From contig JAPNXP010000010.1 in the NCBI GenBank assembly GCA_028753945.1, forward strand, positions 933,042 to 997,041: DNA of 64,000 nt. The letters run 5' to 3'. The stretch comes from Hexactinellida sp. DTS-2022. Taxonomy: Eukaryota > Porifera > Hexactinellida. Every line of letters starts with the position of its first letter. Position 1 is the first letter of the stretch. Of this stretch, positions 12,511 through 23,300 are shown one piece after another. The notes beneath the pieces were generated by a model that worked only from the letters and a program-made list of their open reading frames with translations, made no database searches and was not told the origin of the DNA. The translations under genes and the position numbers were made by a program.

Positions 12511-12720
12511 AGACAGTAATTGGTTAAATTATACAAAATATGTAGATGTCTTTGAATCTGTTATCGTATGCTCGAAAATTTGTTTTCTAACTCACACAAT
12601 ATGAAATCGTATAAGATTGTTATTTCTTAATTACTATGTAATAATACGTGTATACAGTATATTAATAAATTACTTCAATTACCATTGTAGTTACATATAG
12701 AGCTTCTTTATCATATACGT

Positions 12721-13060
12721 CAGTGGTTTTCAACCCTTTTTGTACTACGGAACCCCTAAATTGTTTGTGGCAGCACGCGGAACCCTACACTTCTAATTCC
12801 TCTACGAATATATTTATTAATTACATTTATTTATTAACTAGTATTGTCAGGTACAGTTTCAATGTGAGATCTGTGATTGTTTACTTTAGCATATTTTTTA
12901 TTAGTGGTCTGATAGTCAATAAGCTGCTAAAGATTGTATTTCCGATTGACTATTCTGAGTCTATGATGTATTTACGTCGATTTGCCAATAATCCCGCGGA
13001 ACCCTTGAGGTTTAGTCGCGGAACCCAAGGGTTCCGAGGAACCCTGGTTGAAAACCACTG
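12721..13060. mobile_element. hAT MITE inside the MULE
   Basis: Terminal repeats CAGTGGTTTTCAACC and GGTTGAAAACCACTG are perfect, with the 8-bp duplication ATATACGT on both sides (12713-12720 and 13061-13068). It sits between the MULE left terminal repeat and its coding region. The interior is non-coding. Confidence 0.93.
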
Positions 13061-13153
13061 ATATACGTGATCATAAGCGTAATTATATAACTAACATACT
13101 AGTAGTATTCATTTGATATTCATCAAATTTATAATATTGTCCTTTCTCGAATC

Positions 13154-13259
13154 ATGTTATTATTTTCACTTTATTTTCGCATTATTTTTTTATTCCACGA
13201 TGTTTCTTTGTTACTCCGAAGTGGTGATATTGAAATAAACCCTGGACCTTTAACACAAG
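13154..13259 (+). CDS. Candidate leader exon ending in a 2A-like motif
   Basis: From ATG 13154 the reading is a hydrophobic N-terminus rich in L, F and I, followed by SLLLRSGDIEINPGP, residues about 18-32, and then LTQ. The consensus D-V/I-E-x-N-P-G-P causes ribosomes to skip the Gly-Pro bond. N-terminal 2A sequences that double as signal peptides are known in non-LTR retrotransposons and some invertebrate genes. A GTAAGT donor follows at 13260 and an acceptor TTTCTAG ends at 13327. The joined frame meets a TGA at 13333, so the link to the transposase ORF starting at 13351 is unproven. It could be decayed or use another acceptor. Confidence 0.6.
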
Positions 13260-13350
13260 GTAAGTAATTTCTGAAGTTAAATATTAACTAATTTCTACCC
13301 AATTGTTATTTCTCCAACGATTTCTAGTTGATTGAAATTCTCGAAAGAAT

Positions 13351-16300
13351 ATGCAATATCTAATTGTGAATGCATTGTTTGCTTTGGAAATCGAATGGTC
13401 TGAAGTTGAAAAATATCTAAAAGAGAACCAGAATTGGCGTTACCCAAATACAATTTGGGGTAAGTTATCTAAATATATATTTGGTAGAAATCGTGCTTGT
13501 CAACGTGCAAAAATAATGAACATATGGCGCAAAAACCAAACACAAATTCATCATAAATTTCTGAGCTTTCAGATGTCCGATGAATCTGATAAACCTCTTC
13601 AGAATTTACCAATTAGTATTAGTTTTCTACAATTCCCAGCAACATATTTTCTCACTCCAGTTGGAAGATCTCTTATTTCACAATCTCAAAGTATTGCTCT
13701 AGACAATTTAGAGAGTCTTAGTACAAGTAGTACCGATTCAAATTTTACGTATATTCATGCTGAGGAAAGAGACCATAGCTCCTTACCTATTTCGTCCGCC
13801 TACCTTGATGAAGAATTTGAAATGTTTTCTCCCGTGTGCAATTTGAAAACAAGCAAAATTTCAGAAAGGAACAACGAGAGCAAATTTGAATGTCCAAAAT
13901 CTTTTGAATTCTCAATGAATAAAAGTGAATGGGATATTATATTGCCAAAAATTAATGGGAAACAATTGAAACCCGGATGGACGAACATTTTTAGTCAAAT
14001 TTTTTCTGTTTTTTCTCCTTTTTGCGTCATTAAATTTCTCTACCATCGTATTAACAAATCTACTATCGGAAATTGCTCATTTCTTGTTGGAGAAGCTATT
14101 TGTAAATTCAAGAACTGTTTAAGATATGAATTTCGGATAAACGATATTCCTAATCCTGCAACAGAAAATACTTTTGTTAAAGTAAATGTTTTAGGATCGA
14201 TTTTTTGCCAGCACTTTGATAACATAACATCATATTCGCGAAAATTGTCTGGCCAAGTAAGGAAATTAGTTGCTGGAAAATTGGTTCATAATTCTGCGAG
14301 TAGTATCCATTACAACCAATTTGATTATTTGAACAATCTAGTAGTTTAGATGTTGCAAAGCATGGTAATCTGAACTTTCTGAAATCCCAAGAAGTCTTTC
14401 GCAAAGTTAAATCAGAACATGATTCAAATAGCAGATTAAGTGATGATATGTGGCAAGATATCATAATCACTCAAAGTACCTATGATAGTAATATTAAAGG
14501 AGCTATTCTTAATGGTTATATACAGACCATATCTCGATATCCAATTGTCATCCATAATTGTAAGAAAAATGGACAAATTTCACAAAAGAATCTTGTATTA
14601 TGCTTTAACAGTGAGACATCCTGAAGCTAAAACTTCCCCAATTCCGCTTGCTGAGATGATAAGTAGTGAACATTCTAATGTTGAAATTGGCCATTTCCTA
14701 AACAAATGGTTCTATAATGTAAAAAAGGTATTAAATAAAGATACTATTATAACACATGTTGAGGTAGATTTTAGCTGGGCTATGTTACACAGTGTTTCCA
14801 ACAGCTTTAGTACACAAACTCTAGACTTATACTTGGATGCTTGCTGGAAAAGAATTAACAAGAAAGAAATAGGTATCAACAGTATTAAAACCACGATTCA
14901 TATATGTTCAGCACACATAATGAACCGTTTCAGCTACAAGATTGAACGTAAATTAACCAAAAGGCCGACGAAAGAGACTAAACGAGTGATGATGTTTATA
15001 ATGGCACGGATTATAAGTTGTACAACTCTAGAAGAAGTAGACCAATTATTTACATCCCTGTGCATATTGTGTTTATCTCAAATGAGATACCCTGAAGTTG
15101 AGCAGTACATTAAAAAAATTGAGAATGCAATATTTCATAATAATGAAAATTATGAACTCGGAATGGATTATTTGTCAGAAATTGATGAGGAATTATATAA
15201 TGAATTAGGAGATAGTATGACATATAAAAATAAGTCTCCCTTTGGAAGACATTTTGATTCCATTCTACAGAAAAGTAATTCCTTCGTACAAGATTTGCAA
15301 ACTCGACGCCAAACTACGCCTCTGGAATTGAACAGCAGATATTTTTTACCGGATTTGCCTGAGTATTTGGTAACACATTACATGCCCATATGTCCTTTAT
15401 GGACCGGAATGATTATTGGAGCAACTTTATTCCCTGGAAAGTTAGATGTCACTTTTACGAACTCTATTGTGGAAAATTGGATGAAAATTGTTAAACATAA
15501 TATTTTGAAAGACGAAATAAAATTGAGGCCAGGTGACTTTATAAGAAAAATTTATGAAGGAATTTCAGGTAGAATTAAAGCATTCGATTTTGCTTTTCTT
15601 CCAATTAGCACCAAGGTGTTGAAGAGAATCAAATTAAAGATAGAAAGCGATAACACACAAATCGAGGAAATCTGGGAAAGACGCAAGAGAATGCGAAGTT
15701 ATTTCAAACAATGCCAATTGGCCAAAACAAAGTTTAGTGAAATAAATATGAAACAAAATAAACTCACTAAACCTGAGCAAAAAAAGAAATCAAGAAGAGG
15801 AAGAAAGTTCAAGAATACAAAAATATCAGAAAACCTTCCCAATCATGTGCAAAGTGATGATAGTATCTCCGATCTAGTAGTACATGATGTTATTTTTTAT
15901 GATCACGGACAATTTTCTCCTGTTACTTCTGATTGGCAACGCCAAAAATGTAAAGAATTTATGTTTACATATATTCTGGGTGTCATTTATGAGAATGAGG
16001 CTTTTGATAAAAGTTTAGAGATTCGAAAGTTAGCTCCATCAAAGGAAAAGCGAGTATCTCCCGATGGAAATTGTCTCTTTAGTTCTCTATCTTATGTTGT
16101 AACTGGCTCAGATCATTATCATAAAGAATTTAGAGAGTTGTTAGTTACCAATATGAAAAATAAATATCGAGCAGAATGTACGAACTATTGCACAGCAAAA
16201 TACGATTTACTTCCTGAGAAGCATTGTGATACAATAGAAGAATATATAACTGTAAGTATGATGGATCGAGTAGGATCGTGGGGGACAGACTTAGAATTGT

Positions 16301-16533
16301 TTTTAGCAGCTCAACTCCTTAAAACGGATATTTTCGTATTCAAAGATGTAAATCGTTGCTGGAACAAATTTTCAGGCTATGGGTTCAATGACAAATAAAA
16401 TGTACATGATTTAACTGAGAGAAGGTTGTATTTGCGTTTATATTTCAGTCATTTTCAACCAGTGACAAAAGTCAATACAGTAGAGAATGTGATGACTGAT
16501 AGTTACATAGAAGAGTTTGATCCAATTCAATAA
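13351..16533 (+). pseudogene. MULE transposase with C-terminal OTU protease
   Basis: This is the main protein of the 5.2-kb MULE. Three pieces are visible: 13351-14349 (N-terminal region), a segment in another frame at about 14325-14580 (SRYPIVIHN), and 14560-16398. The catalytic-core region includes LTVRHPEA, PLAEMISSEHS, VEVDFSWAMLHSV and HICSAHIMNRF. A lysine/arginine-rich stretch lies near 15780-15830. The C-terminus holds an OTU-type cysteine protease, VSPDGNCLFSSL, with Asp and Cys of the active site. A TAA at 16396 interrupts the frame. The same frame then continues to 16531 with SHFQPV, which supplies the expected catalytic histidine. Two frameshifts plus this stop suggest a dead copy, unless they are assembly errors. 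OTU domains in MULE-like transposons are known, but their role is not. Confidence 0.8.
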
Positions 16534-17279
16534 GATACTTTTCACTTTTATATAGACAGTAGAGTTTAGAAATCGGTTTGAATTAAGCTATCACTTATAT
16601 GGTAATTTTATATCAGTAATCTAGAATACCTGTATTATTAGACATGACTTTTTGTGTTGGAAAACTATAGTTATGCAATACTTTGGGTGTGGGAGTGGGT
16701 AATAGCTATACGACTGCAATGTCGCTAGAATAACAGAAAATTTGCAAATTTTTGCAATGTCATCCTGTGTCACTGAGGTGTCAGATTGAGATGAAATTAA
16801 AATGACAAAAACCTCCTAGGCTGGTATTGATATATTTCAAATGGCACCTCTCTATGTGCCCTGGACACAAAATTATGGCGTGTGAAAGTGTGCTCGATTT
16901 TAGAGAATGTGAATTATTTGTCAAATTTTTGCAATGTCACCCTGTGTCACTGAAGTATCAGATTGAGATGAAATTGAAATTACAGAAATATCCTAGGCTG
17001 CTATTGATATATTCCAAATGACACCTCTCTATGTGTCCTGGACACAAAATTATGGTGTGTGAAAGTGTGCTCGATTTTTTTGTCCAATTTCGCTGCCAAC
17101 TTCACACTCATCTTAATTGCCCTAAGGTCACTATAGTATTATTTTGTACGCCTAAAAGGTTAGTTTTTTATTACTCTATGGGGACTTTCGGCAGTTTTCT
17201 CGCTCCTAAACGCAAATATATCCCAATTTATACGCCTTTAGGCGTATGGCGCGCTCCTGGATAAAACCCTGGTGGGCAC

Positions 17280-17830
17280 TGGTAATTATGGAATATTATT
17301 TACCAATTTTTTAATGCAGATACACTTTCTCGAAGAGTTAATATAAACATTGGCGTAGTATGTATAACTGAAATAGTTAATACCTAAGAACTTTTTGACC
17401 ATTTAATATCGAATGATGCTACGTTGATCATAGGGACTCTTGGCAAGTGACAGAAGTGGCATTCCAGGAAAATCTTATAGTGATTTACCCTGTTGTTCTA
17501 GTCGTGAATATTTATTAATGCCTTGTTAGTCAAGCACTCGAGATTGGGAGCTAATACTATAGCTTTAAATAAATAATCCTCAGACAGGGAGACTTTATGC
17601 TTATTCCATAAAGCTAGTTTCAGATGGCTCGTTGAACAAAATAATGGTCACAAACAGCTGGCGTAGCTGTGCTGGTATTTCACCTATGGAAGTTGCTGTC
17701 AAGCAATCATCAGATTTCTGATCATCCTCCAACAGGCCTCGTCTACGGGCTGCTTCCTTAAAGGTATCACACACGGTGCCATCAGAACTCTGATGGCACC
17801 GTTCTTTTATTGCACTTAAACGATTTTCGG
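17280..17830. other. Mostly featureless gap with gypsy tail
   Basis: The first about 70 bp continue the gypsy RNase H reading (RWALVIMEYYLP). The remainder is AT-rich without a supported gene. A perfect inverted pair, ATCAGAACTCTGAT, lies near 17780. Confidence 0.5.
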
Positions 17831-17832
17831 AA

Positions 17833-18171
17833 GTGGTAAAAGCATGTTTCGGGCAAAAGATACAAGGTGATTATAAATTGGCGATCTTCCAATTTGAAGA
17901 AGCATTTCGGCTTACTGGGCTTAATTGTTCGACAAAAGTACATATAGTGTGTCGACATATCATTCCATTTATTACAGAATTCCTTCCCGTTGGCATAGGA
18001 TTGGGTGCCGTTTCGGAACAGGCAGCAGAATCAGCTCATTCTCGTTTTATGAAAATTTGGAACAATTATAAATGCAGTGAGACTCTAGAAATATATGGTG
18101 AAAACCTACTAAACGCTGTTAAAGAAAGAGCATCCTTATATGTAGACCGTCTAGAAATAGACGGTCTATAA
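17833..18171 (+). pseudogene. Fragment of a transposon-type protein
   Basis: A 112-residue ORF contains LTGLNCSTKVHIVCRHI, then GLGAVSEQAAESAHSRFMKIW and YGENLLNAV. The pattern K-x-H...GLG-x-x-SEQ-x-x-E-x-x-H...Y-x-x-x-L-x-x-A-V is familiar from uncharacterised transposon-encoded proteins of invertebrates. No N-terminal catalytic region lies upstream. A MITE interrupts its C-terminus. I do not assign a superfamily. Confidence 0.5.
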
Positions 18172-18304
18172 AAGCCCATACAAATAAGCCAAAAATTTGC
18201 AGACCGTCTATAAATTCTGTAGACCACTTGCCCTGCTTTTTATGGGTAATACTAATGCATAGGGAATAAAACCTGGTCTATTTCTAGACGGTCTACATAT
18301 AAGA
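18133..18304. mobile_element. MITE with TAGACCGTCTA termini
   Basis: A perfect inverted repeat of about 28 bp: CTTATATGTAGACCGTCTAG at the left, its complement at the right ending CTACATATAAG. The termini themselves contain the palindrome TAGACCGTCTA/TAGACGGTCTA, and another TAGACCGTCTATAA lies inside. No coding. It is inserted in the end of the 17833 fragment. Confidence 0.7.
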
Positions 18305-19544
18305 TATCTCTTAAAGAAATTAATTTCGTAAATTTTATTTCTATTTGATTAATCACACTTTTCTTATATATTTATAATTTATATTTAATACCATATCATT
18401 TGACAAATTTATGTGAGATTGAGAATAGTTACAAAAATTGCTCTATTGTTACTAATTCAAGAGTGTGATTAAAGTAATCTAATAGAAGTGATTAAACCAC
18501 AAAAACATTGAAAGCTAATTATAAAACAATAGTATCTATATTCATTAATCCAAAGATAATTTGACAATTATAAATGAACAGTGATTTAATAAGTTTGTGG
18601 TATGAAAAAAAATGAAAATGTAAAAGTAAAAAGGAAATGTACAAAAAATATTATTTTTTTACAAAAAGTAAATTATTTAAAAAAATTGTGTGCAAAATAT
18701 TTTTTTGCCATCAAAATCGGAATATGCACAAAATTCTACGTTAGAAACAACAAAGATCTCAAGGACCTCGTTTTCTTGGTCAATATCATTTTCTGAGACA
18801 CCCGTGCTAGGAGGCGATTGAACCTCAAATGTGGTTGGTAACTTCCGAAAGAGCGGAGAGACCTCTTCTGCCTCATTGCTACTTTGCTAGTTACATCCCA
18901 GGCAGGCTTATTAGAAGTGCACCACACAACTATAGAAGTTAATAACAAACCCATTAGTATGAATACCGTATTCTTGCTTCGAATAGGCGCCCCGGCGCTT
19001 ATTGTTTTCGTGGACCAAATTTATCCTGATTTTTTTGAAAAATCCAGAAATATTATTTAGTTCCTTCTAATGGTTCTCACCGACATTACACATACTGAAG
19101 TTGCCAAGATCAATGGAAGTGATCAACTAATGTGTTTAAATTTGATCATACTAATCACTAATGTAATTTTTATTGACCCGGCGCTTATTCCGGGAAATAC
19201 GGTTTTTATAATTAAATTTGTTCACTCATTTTCATCACATTAGCAAAGGTGTAGTACATAGAAATTTCGGAGCTGAATTGGGAGTGTTTTTCTTTTCAAG
19301 ACAAGGAGAGCGGAGCGGGAGCGAGCTTCAAAAATTAAGGAGCACTCCTTTTGTATTTACCCTCCCTGGATGGCATTTTGTTTTATAAGATTATAGTCAT
19401 CAGGTCCCGCATGGTTCATTCGGATTTCGAAAAAGAATAAAATGGGTAGTTAGATGCTTATAATACTTCCTTTGACTAGATTTATAGGGGTTTGTGTCTT
19501 CCAATTCAAATCCATATGATCAATGTATTCACAAATACGTATAC
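18305..19544. other. AT-rich intergenic DNA with a small inverted-repeat element
   Basis: No gene seen. At 18967-19204 an imperfect inverted pair (ACCGTATTCTTG...GGCGCC against GGCGCTTATTCCGGGAAATACGGT) looks like an old MITE. Poly-T and poly-A-rich stretches dominate 18600-18700. Confidence 0.45.
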
Positions 19545-20160
19545 CAGTGGTTCCCACCTTTTTTAACTCGTGAACCCCCTGATACCCGAAAATTTGGTGG
19601 TGCGCCCCCAGGCCAATACCTAAGTCTGAAGGATTCTATTGACAAGGGCATCGATTATATAAACAGGATGGGGGGTGATTCCGGGTGAACATCATATGGT
19701 CTCATTTGGATGAAAAGCGTCAGTTAGTTAAAATATCACAAGGTCAATCTAAGTATACATGGATTTATAGACGAGCGAGCGCAGCGAAGAGGATTTTCAA
19801 ATATCATTGAGTATTTTACTAACAATTTATGACAACAATATTTTGCTGATTTAGGGAGGGTAATATTATGAGGTGCACCAATATTAGGGTGGGAGGGGCG
19901 AATGCCCAAAGGTAGTTTGTGGTAAATGGACTAGTACGGACCAAGCACCTCTTTGAAAAAGCGTCGGGTAACTTACAGAACACAATAGTAATAAATCAAT
20001 ATAGTCAAGTAATCATAATTTAACTTGTAGATTATAACTATATTTTAAAAACTTTATTTTAAAATACTCAATATTCACTCCACTCCTTGTCCCGTGCACC
20101 CCCGAGACGTGTCCCGTGCACCCCCAAAGGGGTTCATGCACCCCAGGTTGGGAACCACTG
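19545..20160. mobile_element. hAT MITE, CAGTGGTTCCCA type
   Basis: The ends CAGTGGTTCCCACC and GGTTGGGAACCACTG are inverted. The 8-bp duplication ACGTATAC is exact (19537-19544 and 20161-20168). The interior includes CCCCCTGATACCCG and repeated GTGCACCCCC segments and is non-coding. It lies about 200 bp upstream of the HFM1 start. Confidence 0.92.
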
Positions 20161-20361
20161 ACGTATACGGAAAAATATCAATTTTATGATTAATTATCAG
20201 CAATTATTTGTCGTAAAATAGGAGCGCTCATTTACTGCTCTACAGGTACCACACGCTAGCTTTTCGACTATTTGTACTTAGAATTCCTTTCGAGATAGAT
20301 TTGATATTTCAACTTACAATTGTTACTTTTCTTCTACTATATTTTATAGTATTTCCAGAAA

Positions 20362-23300
20362 ATGTTACCAACAAATCCGCCTCAGGATTATACATTTGGT
20401 GCACAAGCTGTGGACGAGAGAATACACACTTCAGGGAAGAGAAAGTTCCAGTTTTTAGATAATTTCAGTGACGACTCACAGATTCCTCAAAAACATCAAA
20501 CAAATATATTTTCTCTTTTGGAAGAACATATTCACGCGTCTCAAGCGAATACTGAATTCAAACCTATTTCTTCGAATGAAGAAATAACTCCATTTTTGAG
20601 TAATCCTAATTCTAAAAACTGTTCTTTTCCTGAATTAAACTTTGAATCAAATCTAGGACAACAACTGACACAGGCATTCCAATCTAACAACCCTGTAACT
20701 AGTGCAGACCAGATCCCATCTAAAGGTATATTTATCTCCACAGCTTATAGTATTCACATTAGATCATAAACTTACTTACTTACTTAGATATTATTTACAC
20801 GTTTTCAATAGAAAACCCGGCGTCGCAAAGGTGATTTTTTATGTAAAAACAGTAACCTTCTAAATATTGAATATCACATTAGAAAGGCGTAAGCAATTCC
20901 TCTAATTATTCCTTATATTCAGCAGCAGGCACCAGCTCCCCCGCGCCCTCCCAGCGGATCCCGTTCTCCTACCCCAGCCCCCTGCACCCTCACATCCAGA
21001 GACACACAGAGCTCCGTCCTGTGTCGGAGGTGGTGTCCCCCTACTCCAGCATATTCCCGTATCCCTATTTCAACCTGGTGCAGTCTCTGTGCTTCGACCC
21101 TCTCCTCTACTCGGACGAGTCGCTGGTCATAAGCGCACCCACTGGCTCCGGCAAGACAGGCGTATTTGAATTGGCGCTAGTCAGATGGCTCCTGCAGGAG
21201 AGGAGCAATGGGGAACTCCCGCCTAAGAGTAAGTGCGTGTATATGGCGCCTATAAAGGCTCTCTGCTCTGAGAGATTCCAAGACTGGTCGCAGAAGCTGT
21301 CGCCATTCAGTGTGACCTGTCTCGAGCTGACGGGAGACACAGAGTCTGACGATTACCTGGAGCTGCGGGACGCACAGCTGATCCTAACCACGCCCGAGAA
21401 GTGGGACTCCATGACCAGGAAGTGGAGAGACAACAGATCGCTCATTGACCAGATCCGTCTCTTCCTAGTGGACGAAGTGCACCTGCTTAACGACCCGCAG
21501 AGGGGCCCTACCATAGAGGCAGTCATTTCCCGCATGAAGACGGTCCACTCGTCACACTTCAACTCCCCAGCTGAGAACTCTGGAAGGAACAAGTCCGGCA
21601 TTAGACTGGTGGCCGCCTCTGCCACTATTCCTAACTGCGAGGACATAGCCGAGTGGTTCGGGGAGAGGGCAGAGGTGGTTCGGGTGGACGAGACGCAGCG
21701 GCCCGTGCCCCTGAGGCGTGTGGTGCTCCCCTTCTCCTCTCGGGACATGTCCGAGTTCAAGTTCGACCTGTCTCTCTCCTACAAGCTGCGCTCAGTTATA
21801 CAGACCTACTCAGAGGGGAAGCCCACCCTCGTCTTCTGCTCCACTCGCAAGGGCACCCAGCAGGCGGCCAGTGTGCTGGCCAGGGAGGGGCTGGGGGCCG
21901 TCAGCATAGAGTGCAGACGGAGCCTGGAGCAGCAGGCCGTCTTCCTCAAGGACAGCAAGCTTAGGGAACTCTTCAGCGCGGGCGTAGCGTACCACCACGC
22001 GGGGCTGCACACAGAGGACAGACGGGCAGTCGAGACGGCTTTCATACGAGGCTCTCTCCCTGTTCTCTTCTCCACAAGCACACTGGCTATGGGCGTAAAC
22101 CTACCCGCACACTTGGTGATTATAAAGTCTACACAGCAGTATGTGGAGGGAGCTTTCAAGTAAGAACTAACTACAGTGAAGTTTGCTTATTAGCAACTCC
22201 CCTATTAGCAATAATGCTTTATTAGCAACCGCTTTTCGGGTTCCAGGCGTGATACATACTGTTTTTCGTTCCCCTATTAGCAACTTCGCCTATTAGCAAC
22301 CAAATTTAGTGGCAAACATGGGTTACTCTTAAGCGAACTCCACTGTATGTATATTAATTCGATTATAGGTATGGGGTAGGAATATGGTGATACTTTTCTG
22401 CGAGGTATATTTTTCAATGGGTCTTTATACTGGGATTCCTGGACTCCATGAGAAATTTAGAAACATTGACATCTAATGATCATGTGCTTATGTGTCTTTT
22501 CTGTATGGTAACCATTTAAGCGTTTCCAATTATATTTAATCTTTAACCCCCGCGGCTGGAGTGGGCCAAAAGTATAAATATAAAACCCACACAGTGTTTC
22601 ATCCAGACATTTAAGCAAGGGGGGGGCAAAGTAGAGTTTTGGGAATGTGAGGGGGGGCGGCTTCAGCTTTGATCAGTGTATTTTTTCAAATCCCAAGGGG
22701 GGGCACTTAGGATCCAAGGGGGGGGGGGGGGCAAATGCCCCCCCCCCCCCCCCTAAATGAAATCCTGCCACATAGTTATGCCTTCACTCTAAATTTTAAC
22801 CAACTTCCGCTTTCATTTTCAGTTTATGTGCCAGCTGAGGTTTCATATAATATCATATAACTTGTTAATTTAAGTTAAGTACGCCAATGGTTCTAAATTT
22901 TAGATTGAAAATTATTTCAGATTTCTTATTGCCAAAACAGCTGTCAACATGTGCCAGATGTGAAACTATAGTTTGACTGATTTGTAATATTGACAGCTTT
23001 ATCAGTAAAGCTGTATTCGTATGACTGCCAGTACAAGAGTCAATTGAGAGGTCATTTTAATTTTATAAGATTTGACTACGGATACGCTATTGCTATGGAT
23101 ATTTACATAATATTTCCTGTAGAGAGTACTCGGAGTCCCAGGTGCTGCAGATGGTGGGAAGAGCAGGGAGGCCTCAGTTCGACACCCACGCCACCGCTGT
23201 AATAATGACACGACACGAGACCAGTAGGAAGTACGAGACATTCCTTTCTGGGATTCAGACTGTCGAGAGCTATCTGCACCAGAATCTGATCGAGCATCTG

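Larger units (their letters stand above)
11945..17111 (+). mobile_element. 5.2-kb MULE with long tandem-repeat TIRs
   Basis: The element is bounded by an exact 9-bp target duplication CTTAATTGC (11936-11944 and 17112-17120), the size typical of Mutator-like elements. Both ends start ATGAGTGTGAAGTTGGCAGC. Each terminal repeat contains 187-bp tandem units: nearly three on the left (11981-12510) and about two, inverted, on the right (about 16740-17080). It encodes a transposase-OTU protein on the plus strand (13351-16533). It carries a hAT MITE at 12721-13060. Confidence 0.92.
11904..17271. mobile_element. hAT MITE hosting a MULE insertion
   Basis: An exact 8-bp duplication GTGGGCAC flanks it at 11896-11903 and 17272-17279. 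The ends CAGGGTATTATACAGGA and, inverted, CAGGGTTTTATCCAGGA match closely. Only about 200 bp belong to this element (11904-11944 and 17112-17271). The rest is the MULE inserted into it. A related sequence with CGCTCCTGGATAA lies at 37390-37560. Confidence 0.88.
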
